From Solirubrobacterales bacterium (GTDB lineage: Bacteria > Actinomycetota > Thermoleophilia > Solirubrobacterales > 70-9), in NCBI GenBank assembly GCA_030152805.1, contig JASLIG010000017.1, positions 1-18,231 of the forward strand: a DNA stretch of 18,231 nucleotides, read 5' to 3'. Shown in pieces: positions 1 through 7,441 of the stretch. Numbering within the stretch: position 1 is the stretch's first letter; every line of letters begins with the position of its first letter. The notes under the pieces are model-generated. The model was given only the letters and a program-made list of their open reading frames with translations. It was not told the origin of the DNA and searched no databases. The position numbers and the translations under genes were made by a program.

Positions 1-1008
1 GACCAGGTCAACGCCCACATCGCCGAGAAGAACACGATCGTCGGGGCGCCGGGGCTGAAGGACGAGCATCTGCCGGTCTTCGACGTCGCGGTCGGCGAGC
101 GGGCGATCTCCCACACCGGCCACATCGACATGATGGCGGCGACCCAGCCGTTCATCTCCGGGGCGATCTCGAAGACGGTCAACCTGCCGCAGAGCGCCAC
201 GATCGACGACATCGCCGACGCCTACACGCGCGGCTGGAAGGGCGGCCTGAAGGCGCTGGCGATCTACCGCGACGGCTCGAAGACGGCGCAGGCGCTGCGC
301 ACCGACGCCCAGGAGGAGAAGGGCGCCGAGGCCGAGGTCGCGATGGCGAAGCCGGAGCGCAAAAAGATGCCGCGCGAGCGCGAGTCGATCACCCACAAGT
401 TCTCGATCGCCGGTCACGAGGGCTACATCACCGCGGGCAAGTACGACGACGGCAACGTCGGCGAGATCTTCCTCACCGACATCGGCAAGGAGGGCTCGAC
501 GATGCGCGGGCTGCTCAACGCCTTCGCCACGGCGATCTCGATCGGCCTCCAGTACGGCGTGCCGCTGGAGATCTTCGTGCGCAAGTTCAGCTACATGCGC
601 TTCGAGCCCGAGGGCATGACGCAGAACCCGGAGATCCCTTTCGCCAAGTCGATGCCCGACTACATCATGCGCTGGCTGGCAAGCCGCTTCATCGACGACA
701 CGGAAACGCTCGAGGACCTAGGCATCCTCACCGCCGACGTGCGCGCCAAGCGCGAAGCGGAGACCACCCAGCTCGGCCTCGGCGTCGACACCAGCGGCGG
801 CACCGCCGGCCCGGCCAACGGTGGAAACGGAGGCAACGGCAAGTCCAAGCCGGCCTCCTCGGCCTTCACCGAAACCCCCCCGGTGATCCCAGCCAAGATG
901 TCCGGCCTCGAGCTCGGCCCGGCCTGCGAGCAGTGCGGCGGCATGATGCAGCGCACGGGCTCCTGCTACACCTGCAGCAGCTGCGGCAACAACACCGGCT
1001 GCGGCTGA
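1..1008 (+). CDS. nrdJ: Vitamin B12-dependent (class II) ribonucleotide reductase, C-terminal part (5' truncated by window)
   Basis: The enzyme reduces ribonucleotides to deoxyribonucleotides with adenosylcobalamin as radical source. Reading frame 1 is open from the first base, so the gene begins upstream and 335 codons are visible. The early part carries the conserved barrel segment with GHIDMMAATQPFISGAISK followed by KTVNLP and GLKALAIYRDGSK, typical of NrdJ. After a variable linker comes a TSCPD-like domain (window residues about 128-220, from ESITHKF to the RWLASRF region). A low-complexity Gly/Asn/Ala linker then leads to a cysteine-rich tail (CEQCGG, then SCYTCSSCGNNTGCG), the redox or zinc-finger-like end found in this subfamily. 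The stop is TGA at 1006-1008. The gene converges on the P450 gene, with about 460 bp between them. Family assignment is secure; the catalytic cysteines of the barrel lie outside the window. Confidence 0.96.
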   Translation, partial: DQVNAHIAEKNTIVGAPGLKDEHLPVFDVAVGERAISHTGHIDMMAATQPFISGAISKTVNLPQSATIDDIADAYTRGWKGGLKALAIYRDGSKTAQALRTDAQEEKGAEAEVAMAKPERKKMPRERESITHKFSIAGHEGYITAGKYDDGNVGEIFLTDIGKEGSTMRGLLNAFATAISIGLQYGVPLEIFVRKFSYMRFEPEGMTQNPEIPFAKSMPDYIMRWLASRFIDDTETLEDLGILTADVRAKREAETTQLGLGVDTSGGTAGPANGGNGGNGKSKPASSAFTETPPVIPAKMSGLELGPACEQCGGMMQRTGSCYTCSSCGNNTGCG

Positions 1009-1365
1009 GCGATCTATGACCAGCTACGAAGGAATGCTGGTTGTCAAATTGTGCCGTGCAGAAGGCTCTGTCTGGGGAACGGTCGATGAAGTTGAAGCCC
1101 TATGCAATCGAATCGCCAAAGTGGAATCGTCATCCCCGCCCTTTATTAGGCGACCAGATGGGCTTTCTGTTGAGGTTTCGATATCGCGCTGCAGCCGAAC
1201 GCTGGGTCAAACACCCCAATATCAATCGAGAAAGCGAAGATGTCTATCTCGATGAGGATCCTTCCTTGGCACAGTTCCCGTCTTAGCCGTCGTCATGGCC
1301 CATGAGGGCCAGTCCGGGAACGAAAATACGCGGCTTGCGCGATAGTCCGTCAGGCACTTGGTATC
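1009..1365. other. Lower-GC stretch after nrdJ; doubtful small ORFs
   Basis: This stretch has visibly lower GC and many A/T-ending codons compared with its neighbours. Two overlapping frames on + are open: 1016-1255 (ATG, 79 codons) and 1041-1286 (TTG start, or ATG at 1086, about 66 codons). Neither has a convincing ribosome binding site or a TANNNT box at the distance used elsewhere in the window. The first half of the first frame (to about residue 57) and the second half of the other both read like protein, so a frameshifted remnant of one small gene is possible. I recognise no family. Treat it as intergenic or as a decayed, possibly transferred gene. Confidence 0.3.
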
Positions 1366-1411
1366 CGTATCCGACTTTGACCCCACCCAAGTGGGGTCAA
1401 AGTCGGATACG
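1366..1411. terminator. Perfect 21-bp inverted repeat between convergent nrdJ and P450 genes
   Basis: Arms at 1366-1386 and 1391-1411 are perfectly complementary (core GACTTTGACCCCAC against GTGGGGTCAAAGTC) with a 4-base loop CCAA. The element lies between two convergent genes and would form a very stable hairpin in either transcript, so a bidirectional terminator is the likely role. There is no T-tract on either side, so it is not a textbook Rho-independent terminator. It shares the right-arm sequence and the following GCGATC with the hairpin at 14540-14587. Confidence 0.7.
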
Positions 1412-1469
1412 CGATCTGGGCCTCGGAGTCACCCGAAGCGCAAAGCCAAGGGGCTCACTGAGATCGCCC

Positions 1470-2810
1470 TCAGCTCAGAACGACCCGGGCGTTGTGGCGC
1501 GGGGTCTCGGTGATGGCGCGCCTAAAGATTCGCTCGGGTTTGGGGTTTGCCGGGCGGATCTGGTGGCGCTTTACCAGCTCTTTTAGAACTACCGCCATCT
1601 CGAACTGGGCGAAGGAGGCGCCGAGGCAGCGGCGCACGCCGCCGCCGAAGGGGATCCAGGTGTAGGTGCCGGGTGGGTTGTCGAGGAAGCGCTCGGGGAG
1701 GAAGCGCTGCGGCTCGGGGTAGATCTCGGGGTTGCGGTGGACGAGGTAGACGCAGGGCGCAACCGAGACGCCCGCGGGCAGCTCGTAGCCGCCGATCTCG
1801 ACCGGCTCGGTGAGCTTGCGCAGGACGATCGAGATCACCGGGCGCAGCCGCAGCGTCTCCTGGATCGTCGCGGTCAGGTACTCCTCGCGGCCCTCCAGCA
1901 CCTCGGCGCGCAGTCGCTCCAGCTTCTCGGGGTTGCGAGTCAGCCGCTCGACCGCCCAGGCGAGCGAGGTCGCCGTCGTCTCGTGGCCGGCGACCAGCAG
2001 GGTGAGCAGCTCGTCGCGCATCTCCACGTCGCTCATCGGGCTGCCGTCCTCGTGACGGGCGGAGACGAGCATCGAGAGCACGTCGTCGCGCTCCTCGACG
2101 TCGCCGGCGCGCCGGCGCTCGGCGATCTCGCGGTAGATCAGCTCGTCGACCCGCTCGATGCGCCGACGGAAGGGGCCGAACCTGCGGACCCGATCGGGCC
2201 CAGCGAGAAGGAGGGGAAGGAGGAGCTGGGGGTTGGTCGTGAGGTCGAGGAACTCGCGCAGCGCCGTCCGCAGCTCGCCCATCCGCTCCCCTTCGCGGAC
2301 GCCGAAGACGGTCCGCAGGATGATCTCGAGGGTCATCGCTTGCATCCGCGGGCGAAGCGCGTAGGGGGTGCCGGTGGGCCAACCCTCGATCTCGCGCTCG
2401 GCGATCTCGGTCATCGTCTGCTCGTAGCCCTGCATCCGCGTTCCGTGGAACGGCGGCAACAGCAGCTTGCGCTGGCTCATGTGGGGCTTCTCGTCGAGAA
2501 CGAGGATCGAGTTCTGGCCGAGAACTGTGGCGAGGATCTGGTTGCCCTCGCCGGCGTGGAAGACCTTCGGGTCGCCGGTGAAGACCTGCTTGATCGCGGC
2601 CGGGTCGGCGAGCATCACCCAGGTGCCTTCGTAGGCGACGCGAATCGTGAAGACGTCGCCGTAGCGGTCCTGGCAGGCGTAGAGCAGGCGGCGCGCCTGT
2701 CGCGACCAGATCGCAGTTTGGATCGGCTTGGGCAGCGGCGGGCTGGGCGGCAATCCCCGCTTGGGCATCCGCTGGACCGGCCGGGGAGCGGTTGTAGTCG
2801 CCGCCTCCAT
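1470..2810 (-). CDS. Cytochrome P450
   Basis: Heme-thiolate monooxygenase; the substrate cannot be told from sequence. With the ATG at 2810 the protein is 446 aa, normal for a bacterial P450. Seen motifs: I-helix oxygen-binding AGHETT (about residues 274-279), K-helix ETLR (about 318-321), and the heme loop PFGGGVRRCLG with the proximal cysteine at about residue 395. No transmembrane anchor is evident, so it is probably soluble and depends on a separate redox partner; no ferredoxin or reductase is adjacent. The frame extends upstream to a GTG at 2834, but the ATG at 2810 has GGAAGGAG just before it and a TAGCCT box 10 bases upstream, so I prefer it. It follows the Excalibur-domain gene on the same strand. 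A near-perfect palindrome at 2847-2864 may control it. Confidence 0.95.
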   Translation of the reverse strand: MEAATTTAPRPVQRMPKRGLPPSPPLPKPIQTAIWSRQARRLLYACQDRYGDVFTIRVAYEGTWVMLADPAAIKQVFTGDPKVFHAGEGNQILATVLGQNSILVLDEKPHMSQRKLLLPPFHGTRMQGYEQTMTEIAEREIEGWPTGTPYALRPRMQAMTLEIILRTVFGVREGERMGELRTALREFLDLTTNPQLLLPLLLAGPDRVRRFGPFRRRIERVDELIYREIAERRRAGDVEERDDVLSMLVSARHEDGSPMSDVEMRDELLTLLVAGHETTATSLAWAVERLTRNPEKLERLRAEVLEGREEYLTATIQETLRLRPVISIVLRKLTEPVEIGGYELPAGVSVAPCVYLVHRNPEIYPEPQRFLPERFLDNPPGTYTWIPFGGGVRRCLGASFAQFEMAVVLKELVKRHQIRPANPKPERIFRRAITETPRHNARVVLS

Positions 2811-2820
2811 CGCTCCTTCC

Positions 2821-2826
2821 AGGCTA
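2821..2826 (-). promoter_or_regulatory. -10-like box TAGCCT for the P450 gene
   Basis: On the minus strand TAGCCT lies exactly 10 bases before the ATG at 2810, within CCAATAGCCTGG. The same 12 bases occur before the HAD gene (8315-8326) with the same spacing to the ATG. This suggests a promoter giving a transcript with almost no leader. The -35 is unclear: ATGACA lies 15 bases upstream, a short spacer. Confidence 0.5.
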
Positions 2827-2846
2827 TTGGACACCGGTCGATGTCA

Positions 2847-2864
2847 TGTGAGATGCATCTCGCA
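2847..2864. promoter_or_regulatory. Candidate operator, 18-bp palindrome upstream of P450
   Basis: TGTGAGATGCATCTCGCA is palindromic with one mismatched pair, and its inner 12 bases GAGATGCATCTC are perfect. It sits 37-54 bases upstream of the P450 ATG and just upstream of the presumed promoter. The shape fits a dimeric repressor or activator (TetR-, MarR- or GntR-like). No regulator gene is adjacent, so the cognate protein is unknown. Confidence 0.4.
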
Positions 2865-2881
2865 GCAGCGGGGGCGAGGGC

Positions 2882-3109
2882 TTACGGGTTGTCCTCGCAG
2901 GCGATGCCGTCGTGATCGGCGTCGAGCCGGTGCGGATCGCGGCGCGGGTGGTGCCGTTCGAAGAAGCGCTGGGCCTTGGCCTGGGTCGGGAAGTCGGCGC
3001 AATCGCGGTCACGGAAGGCGGCCGCCGGCTGGGCGACGAAGGCGAGGACACAGGTGGCGGCCGTGACGGCCGCCAGGGACAGGCGGAGACGACGCATCGC
3101 TAACTTCAT
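2882..3109 (-). CDS. Excalibur calcium-binding domain exported protein
   Basis: A 75-aa protein with an N-terminal signal peptide (basic MKLAMRRLR, a hydrophobic stretch to about residue 30, AQPAAA cleavage region), followed by one Excalibur domain. The domain shows the hallmark Asp-rich loop and cysteines: DRDCADFPTQAKAQ, then DADHDGIACE near the C-terminus. In this family the D-x-D-x-D-G-x-x-C-E loop is thought to bind calcium and the two cysteines to form a disulfide. It is probably secreted or cell-wall associated; the exact function is unknown. The ATG at 3109 has GGGAGG 4 bases upstream, a clear ribosome binding site. It lies upstream of the P450 gene on the same strand, 71 bp away, with no obvious functional link. 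Confidence 0.88.
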   Translation of the reverse strand: MKLAMRRLRLSLAAVTAATCVLAFVAQPAAAFRDRDCADFPTQAKAQRFFERHHPRRDPHRLDADHDGIACEDNP

Positions 3110-3156
3110 CGAGCCTCCCGAGATCGCAATTAATCAGGAGTTCGGGAGCTTAATGC

Positions 3157-3363
3157 TCAACCCGGCGAGGAGACCCGCGCCAGCAGGCGGGGGCCGCACC
3201 GCAACTGGGCGGAGCCGTCCTCGAAGCGCTGGAGCCGCAGGGCCGCGGCGCGAGCACAGGACAGTTGCGCCGGCGGCGATGCGGCCGGCCACGCGGCACC
3301 GGGGGCCAGCAGGCAGGCGATGGTGGCGAACAGGACGGCTGAGAACTTCGATCGGATCTTCAT
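3157..3363 (-). CDS. Small putative exported protein, unknown function
   Basis: A 68-codon frame starting at ATG 3363. The N-terminus looks like a Sec signal peptide: MKIRSK, then a hydrophobic run to LLAPGAAWPA and a likely cleavage site near AWPAA. The mature part is about 40 residues, basic, with two cysteines (LSC and LRC). It precedes the Excalibur protein gene on the same strand by 47 bp, so the two may be co-expressed small exported proteins. The start lacks a good Shine-Dalgarno sequence and no family is recognised. It could be a chance frame; the signal-peptide shape is the main support. Confidence 0.45.
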   Translation of the reverse strand: MKIRSKFSAVLFATIACLLAPGAAWPAASPPAQLSCARAAALRLQRFEDGSAQLRCGPRLLARVSSPG

Positions 3364-3442
3364 CCCAGTCCAAGTCCCGGCGGTGGAGGGCCTCTCCCCC
3401 TACCGCCCAGACCGCCCTTTTCCCCGAAAGGCCAACATCGCA

Positions 3443-3448
3443 TAGCCT
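3443..3448 (+). promoter_or_regulatory. -10-like box TAGCCT for the alpha/beta hydrolase gene
   Basis: TAGCCT lies 9 bases before the GTG start at 3458. The identical hexamer precedes the P450 and HAD genes at 10 bases. No Shine-Dalgarno sequence is seen, consistent with a leaderless or near-leaderless transcript. Confidence 0.5.
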
Positions 3449-3457
3449 CCCCCTGCC

Positions 3458-4543
3458 GTGCCGCCAAAACTTCCCCCGCGAACCGAGCACTGGATCGCGC
3501 GCCGCGCCTGCGGGCTGCCGCCGCGGGCGATCCGCCGGCTGCTCGGACCGCCGCCGCGGCTGGACGGCCAGGAGCTGGCTCCCGACATTCAGGTGCTGCT
3601 GGCGCTGGCGAAGGTGAACGGCGAGGTCTCGCTGGTGGACGGTCGCACGGTCGAGCAGGCGCGGCAGGAGAACCGGGCAGGCGCGGTGGTCGTCGCCGGG
3701 CCGCCGCCGCCGATGGCGCGGGTCGAGAACCTGACGATCCCCGGCCACGAGGGCGGGACGCCGGCGCGCTTCTACGTCGCACTCGGCGCGCCGCCCCCGC
3801 CGCAACCGCTGCTCCTCTACTTCCACGGCGGCGGCTGGGTGGTCGGCGATCTCGACACCCACGACGGGCTCTGCCGCTTCCTCGCCGAGCACAGCGGCTG
3901 CCGGGTCCTCTCGGTCGACTACCGGCTGGCGCCCGAGCATCCCTTCCCAGCCCCGGTCGAAGACGCGGTAGCGGCCTTCGGCTGGGCCCACGAGCACGCG
4001 GCCGAGCTCGGCGTCGATCCGGAGCGGATCGCAGTGGGTGGCGACAGCGCCGGTGGCAACCTCTCCGCCGCGCTCTGCCTGCTGGCCCGTGACGGCGGCG
4101 GGCCGATCCCGGCGATGCAGATGCTGCTCTACCCGGTCACCGACGTCGTCGGTGGGCAGCAGTCGCGCGATACCTTCGCCGAGGGCTTCCTGCTTACCCG
4201 CGACGACATGGAGTGGTTCGAGAAGCACTACATCCCGGACGGAATCGACGAAGACGATCCACGCGCCTCGATGATGAGGGCCGAGGACGTCTCCGGCCTG
4301 CCTCCCGCCTATGTCGCCACGGCCGGCTTCGACCCGCTGCGCGACGAGGGCGAGATATACGCGGCGCGGATGCGCGAGGCGGGCGTGCGGGTCGTGCTGC
4401 AGCGGCACCCCGGCCTGATCCACGGCTTCGCCAACCTCACCGCCCTCTGCCCCAGCGCCCGCACGGCGATGCTCGAAGTGACGGGCGCGCTGCGTATGGG
4501 CTTTGGCCTGGCGTCGGAGCACGCCGCTGCTGCTGTCACTTAA
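3458..4543 (+). CDS. Alpha/beta hydrolase, hormone-sensitive lipase (HSL, bacterial family IV) type esterase
   Basis: A 361-aa serine esterase/lipase. It shows the HSL signature HGGGW (about residues 123-127, oxyanion hole), the nucleophile elbow GDSAGGN with Ser about 197, the acid in GFDPLRDEG (Asp about 292) and the base in IHGF (His about 322). SVDYRLAPEHPFPA is also characteristic. No signal peptide is seen, so it is probably cytosolic, acting on short acyl esters; the natural substrate is unknown. The start is GTG at 3458, chosen from a TAGCCT box 9 bases upstream and the absence of an in-frame upstream start. The N-terminal 80 residues are a helical cap-like region rich in Pro and Arg. 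The stop TAA (4541-4543) overlaps the first base of the CsoR operator, and the next gene on the strand is csoR. Confidence 0.94.
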   Translation: MPPKLPPRTEHWIARRACGLPPRAIRRLLGPPPRLDGQELAPDIQVLLALAKVNGEVSLVDGRTVEQARQENRAGAVVVAGPPPPMARVENLTIPGHEGGTPARFYVALGAPPPPQPLLLYFHGGGWVVGDLDTHDGLCRFLAEHSGCRVLSVDYRLAPEHPFPAPVEDAVAAFGWAHEHAAELGVDPERIAVGGDSAGGNLSAALCLLARDGGGPIPAMQMLLYPVTDVVGGQQSRDTFAEGFLLTRDDMEWFEKHYIPDGIDEDDPRASMMRAEDVSGLPPAYVATAGFDPLRDEGEIYAARMREAGVRVVLQRHPGLIHGFANLTALCPSARTAMLEVTGALRMGFGLASEHAAAAVT

Positions 4544-4562
4544 TACCCCTAGGGGGTATGCT
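4543..4562 (+). promoter_or_regulatory. CsoR operator and overlapping -10 box
   Basis: ATACCCCTAGGGGGTAT (4543-4559) is a near-perfect G/C-tract palindrome matching the known shape of CsoR/RcnR-family operators (TACCCC...GGGGTA). It overlaps a plausible -10, TATGCT (4557-4562), and lies 20 bases before the csoR ATG at 4579. This strongly suggests autorepression relieved by Cu(I). An in-frame ATG at 4558 lies inside the operator and is therefore unlikely to be the translation start. Confidence 0.8.
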
Positions 4563-4578
4563 GTTTGTCGGGATTGGC

Positions 4579-4872
4579 ATGGCGAGCGACACGAAAACAG
4601 TTCACGGCTACACTGAGAACCGCGAGGCGGTGCTGAAGCGGCTGCACCGCATCGAGGGGCAGGTGCGGGGGGTCGAGCGGATGATCGAGGAGAACCGCTA
4701 CTGCATCGACGTGGTCACCCAGGTGACGGCGATCCAGGCCGCGCTCGACAAGGTCGCCCTCGAGCTGCTCTCCGACCACGCCGCCCACTGCGTCGCGGGC
4801 GCCGAGAGTGGCGAGCAGCAGGAGCGCACCGAGGAGCTGATGGCGGCCGTCGAGCGGCTGCTGCGGCGCTGA
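4579..4872 (+). CDS. csoR: Copper-sensing transcriptional repressor CsoR
   Basis: A 97-aa all-helical CsoR/RcnR-family (DUF156) repressor. The Cu(I) ligand triad is intact: Cys42 (NRYCIDV), His67 and Cys71 (DHAAHC), with the Cys-x24-His-x3-Cys spacing of mycobacterial CsoR. The DNA-facing first helix LKRLHRIEGQVRGVERMI is typical. I chose ATG 4579 over the in-frame ATG 4558 because the latter lies within the operator. No copper P-type ATPase, copper chaperone or multicopper oxidase is present here, so it acts either only on itself or in trans on copper genes elsewhere. It ends 13 bp from the convergent permease gene without a visible hairpin. The ligand set favours copper over nickel (RcnR), persulfide (CstR) or formaldehyde (FrmR). 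Confidence 0.95.
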   Translation: MASDTKTVHGYTENREAVLKRLHRIEGQVRGVERMIEENRYCIDVVTQVTAIQAALDKVALELLSDHAAHCVAGAESGEQQERTEELMAAVERLLRR

Positions 4873-4885
4873 CCCGGTCGCGGCC

Positions 4886-7435
4886 TTACTCGTACTGAAG
4901 CGAGTCCAGGACGTCGAGGCGCGACGCTCGCCGGGCCGGCGCGATCGCGGCGATAACGCCGAGCACCGCGGAGAGGACCATCAGCGCGATCAGAGACCCC
5001 GCCGGATAGGAGAGGGTGAAGCCTTCGTCCTTGAGCGGCTGGGCGATCAGCGACGCGAAGATCAGGCCGAGGACCAAGCCGAGGATCGCTCCGATCAGAG
5101 CCGTGATCACCGCCTCGTAGCGGACCATCGTCCGCACCTGGCGCCGCGTCATGCCGATCGCCCGCAGCATGCCCAGCTCGCGCGTGCGTTCGTGGATCGA
5201 GAGCGCCAGCGTGTTGGCGATGCCGAAGATCGAGATCACGATCGCGAGAAAAAGCAGCGCGTAGACCAGGTTGACGAGTTGCTGGACCTGTTCTTCGCGG
5301 GTTTCCTTCAGTTCCTGCTGGTTCAGCACTTCCGCGACCGGAAAGGCGACTTCGACGCCCTTGGTGAGCAGCGCCTGCGCCTGGGCGGCATCGGCCCCGG
5401 ATTCGGTTTCGATGAAAGCGATCGTGTCCTGGGTCTGGCCAAACTCGCGCGCCATCGTCGCCTGCGTAATCACGACGCTGCCGAAGACGCCGAGCTTCGA
5501 GGAGAAGGTGCCGACGACTTCGAGTCGCGGCCTGTGGCGGGTCTGGCTGAGCAGGCGAAAGCGATCGCCCACCGCGAGGTCGTGGTCCGAGGCGAAGGAA
5601 TCGGAGAGGATCGCCTGGTCGCCGGCGAGTCGGCGCAGGGCGGGCGGACCGCCCTGCTTCCATTCGATGTCCACCAGCTTTTCGATGTCGCGACTCGGCG
5701 CCGAGACAAGCGCCCCAGCCCCGACCGGCAGGAGCTTGGCCTGCTCACTGCGAATCGTCGCCACAGCGCCTACTCCAGGCACCTTACGCGCCGTACGCGC
5801 CGCCCCAGCCGGAATCGGCGAGAAACCGTCGCTGTTCTGGATCACCAGGCCACCGGCGAAGTTTTCGTCGACGACCTGGGCGACCGAGCTCTTCAGGCCG
5901 GCGGCGAAGACGGTGACGAAGGTGACCACGGTGAGCCCGATCATCAGCGCCCCCGCGGTTACCGCGGTGCGGCTAGGGTTGCGCTGCGCGTTCTCCCGCG
6001 AGAGACGGCCGAGCAGGCGCCGCAGGCGCTCCAATGGCCAGCCGGCGACCCGCGCCAGTGGCGGCACCAGGTGCGGGCTGAAAAGCGAGACGGCGAAGAC
6101 GATGACGACGGCTCCACCGCCGATCAGGGCGGCGGCAGTGCCGGCTCCCGCGCCGCCGAAGAGGCCGAGCAAGACAGCCGCCAGGCCGGCGGCGCCAAGC
6201 AGCACCGAGACGACGATGCCAATCGCGCGGCGGCGGCGGGAGGGCGAGGGCGCGGCGGCGTGCAGGGCGGCGATCGGTGGCACCCTGGTCGAGCGCAGCG
6301 CCGGGACCAGCGAGGAGAGCACCGTTACCAGGACTCCGATCAGCAGCGAGACGACGATCGTGCGCGACTCCATCACCAGGCCGGTGGTGGGAAGGTTGAC
6401 TTCGAAGGCTTCGAGCAGGGCGTTGAGCAGGAGCGCGATTAGGAAGCCGCCGCCGATCCCGATCGCCGCTCCGACCAGGCCGATCGCGAACGCTTCGGCG
6501 ACGACGTCGGTGAGGATCTGCCGCCGCGAGGCGCCCAGCGTGCGCAGCATGCCGAACTCGCTCACCCGCTGGGAGACCGTGATCGAGAAGGTGTTGAAGA
6601 TCAGGAACGAGCCGACGAGGATCGCGATGAAGGCGAAGACGAGCAGGAAGATCGTCAGGAAGGTGAGGTTTTCGCGGATTTCCCGCGAGCCCCGATCGGC
6701 GCTTTCCTTCGCCGTCTCGACCTTCACGCCGGGCGGCATCTCGGCGGCAATCCGCCTCTTCAGCGCGGTCGCCGAGACGCCCTTCTCGGCGGCGACCGAG
6801 ATCTGGTCGAAGCGGCCAGCCTTATGGGTCAGGCGCTGCGCCACCGGCAGCGTTACCTGGGCGATGCTGGCGCCACCGAAGGAGGCCCCACCGAGGCGTG
6901 TGAACCCGACCAGGCGGAATTGCCGCAACCTGCCCTGGCCGACGATTCCGAGCGTGTCGCCGAGCGCGAGGCCGGCCCCATCCGCCGCCGCTTCAGACAG
7001 CGAGGCTTCGGTGGGCCCGCGCGGCGGATGGCCCTCGACGTAGGTGAGCGACTCGAGCCCGCCGGGCAGCGTCGACGAGATGAATTTGGGCGCGAACTTG
7101 GTACCGATCTTGTCGCCTTCTGCGTCGAAGAAGCCGCCCGGGGTGGAGATCGCTCCGGCCGCTAGCCTCACGCCAGGTGTCTTCTGCACCCGCGGCAGCA
7201 GCGCGGCGCCGATCGTCGGCGTTTCGCCGTTTTCCTGTTTGACCGGGTTTTCGGCCGTGATCACGACGCTGGTGCCCTTCAGCGACTCGCCGAAGATTTC
7301 GTCGAAGGCGGCGAAGATCGTGTCGGTGAGGACGTAGGAACCGGCGACGAAGGCGACACCGATGACGACCGCGAAGGTGGTCGCCAGCGCCCGCGCCTTG
7401 CGCGCCCAGAGGCTCTTGAGGGCGAGGCGGGACAA
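4886..7435 (-). CDS. ABC transporter permease, FtsX/MacB type, fused double-domain
   Basis: An 849-aa permease with two FtsX-like modules. An N-terminal membrane helix (SLWARKARALATTFAVVIGV) is followed by an extracytoplasmic MacB-like core (about residues 40-265). A three- to four-helix FtsX block follows (about 275-400), then two central hydrophobic segments (about 405-455), a second helix and extracytoplasmic domain (about 485-730) and a final FtsX block ending near residue 849. This layout is typical of actinobacterial MacB-like exporters or mechanotransmitters of lipids, peptides or lipoproteins; the substrate is unknown. The start is TTG at 7435, six bases after the ATPase stop, with AGGAAGGG immediately before it, so translation is probably coupled. 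No periplasmic adaptor gene is adjacent. Confidence 0.93.
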   Translation of the reverse strand: MSRLALKSLWARKARALATTFAVVIGVAFVAGSYVLTDTIFAAFDEIFGESLKGTSVVITAENPVKQENGETPTIGAALLPRVQKTPGVRLAAGAISTPGGFFDAEGDKIGTKFAPKFISSTLPGGLESLTYVEGHPPRGPTEASLSEAAADGAGLALGDTLGIVGQGRLRQFRLVGFTRLGGASFGGASIAQVTLPVAQRLTHKAGRFDQISVAAEKGVSATALKRRIAAEMPPGVKVETAKESADRGSREIRENLTFLTIFLLVFAFIAILVGSFLIFNTFSITVSQRVSEFGMLRTLGASRRQILTDVVAEAFAIGLVGAAIGIGGGFLIALLLNALLEAFEVNLPTTGLVMESRTIVVSLLIGVLVTVLSSLVPALRSTRVPPIAALHAAAPSPSRRRRAIGIVVSVLLGAAGLAAVLLGLFGGAGAGTAAALIGGGAVVIVFAVSLFSPHLVPPLARVAGWPLERLRRLLGRLSRENAQRNPSRTAVTAGALMIGLTVVTFVTVFAAGLKSSVAQVVDENFAGGLVIQNSDGFSPIPAGAARTARKVPGVGAVATIRSEQAKLLPVGAGALVSAPSRDIEKLVDIEWKQGGPPALRRLAGDQAILSDSFASDHDLAVGDRFRLLSQTRHRPRLEVVGTFSSKLGVFGSVVITQATMAREFGQTQDTIAFIETESGADAAQAQALLTKGVEVAFPVAEVLNQQELKETREEQVQQLVNLVYALLFLAIVISIFGIANTLALSIHERTRELGMLRAIGMTRRQVRTMVRYEAVITALIGAILGLVLGLIFASLIAQPLKDEGFTLSYPAGSLIALMVLSAVLGVIAAIAPARRASRLDVLDSLQYE

Positions 7436-7441
7436 CCCTTC

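Noticed and set aside
1302..1586. 94-codon + frame spanning the hairpin at 1366-1411
   Set aside because: It reads through a perfect inverted repeat and into the antisense of the P450 gene; no domain and no ribosome binding site.
1737..2915. Long open frame on + (392 codons) opposite the P450 gene
   Set aside because: The P450 motifs on the minus strand are unambiguous; the plus frame is a shadow.
3134..4522. Long open frame on - (462 codons) opposite the alpha/beta hydrolase gene
   Set aside because: The + strand frame has the complete HSL catalytic set; the minus frame is Arg/His/Ala-rich without any recognisable domain.
5271..7043. Long open frame on + (590 codons) opposite the ABC permease gene
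   Set aside because: It is the antisense of a well-supported membrane permease. Its composition (Ser/Arg/Pro-rich, no domains) is typical of a GC-rich shadow frame.
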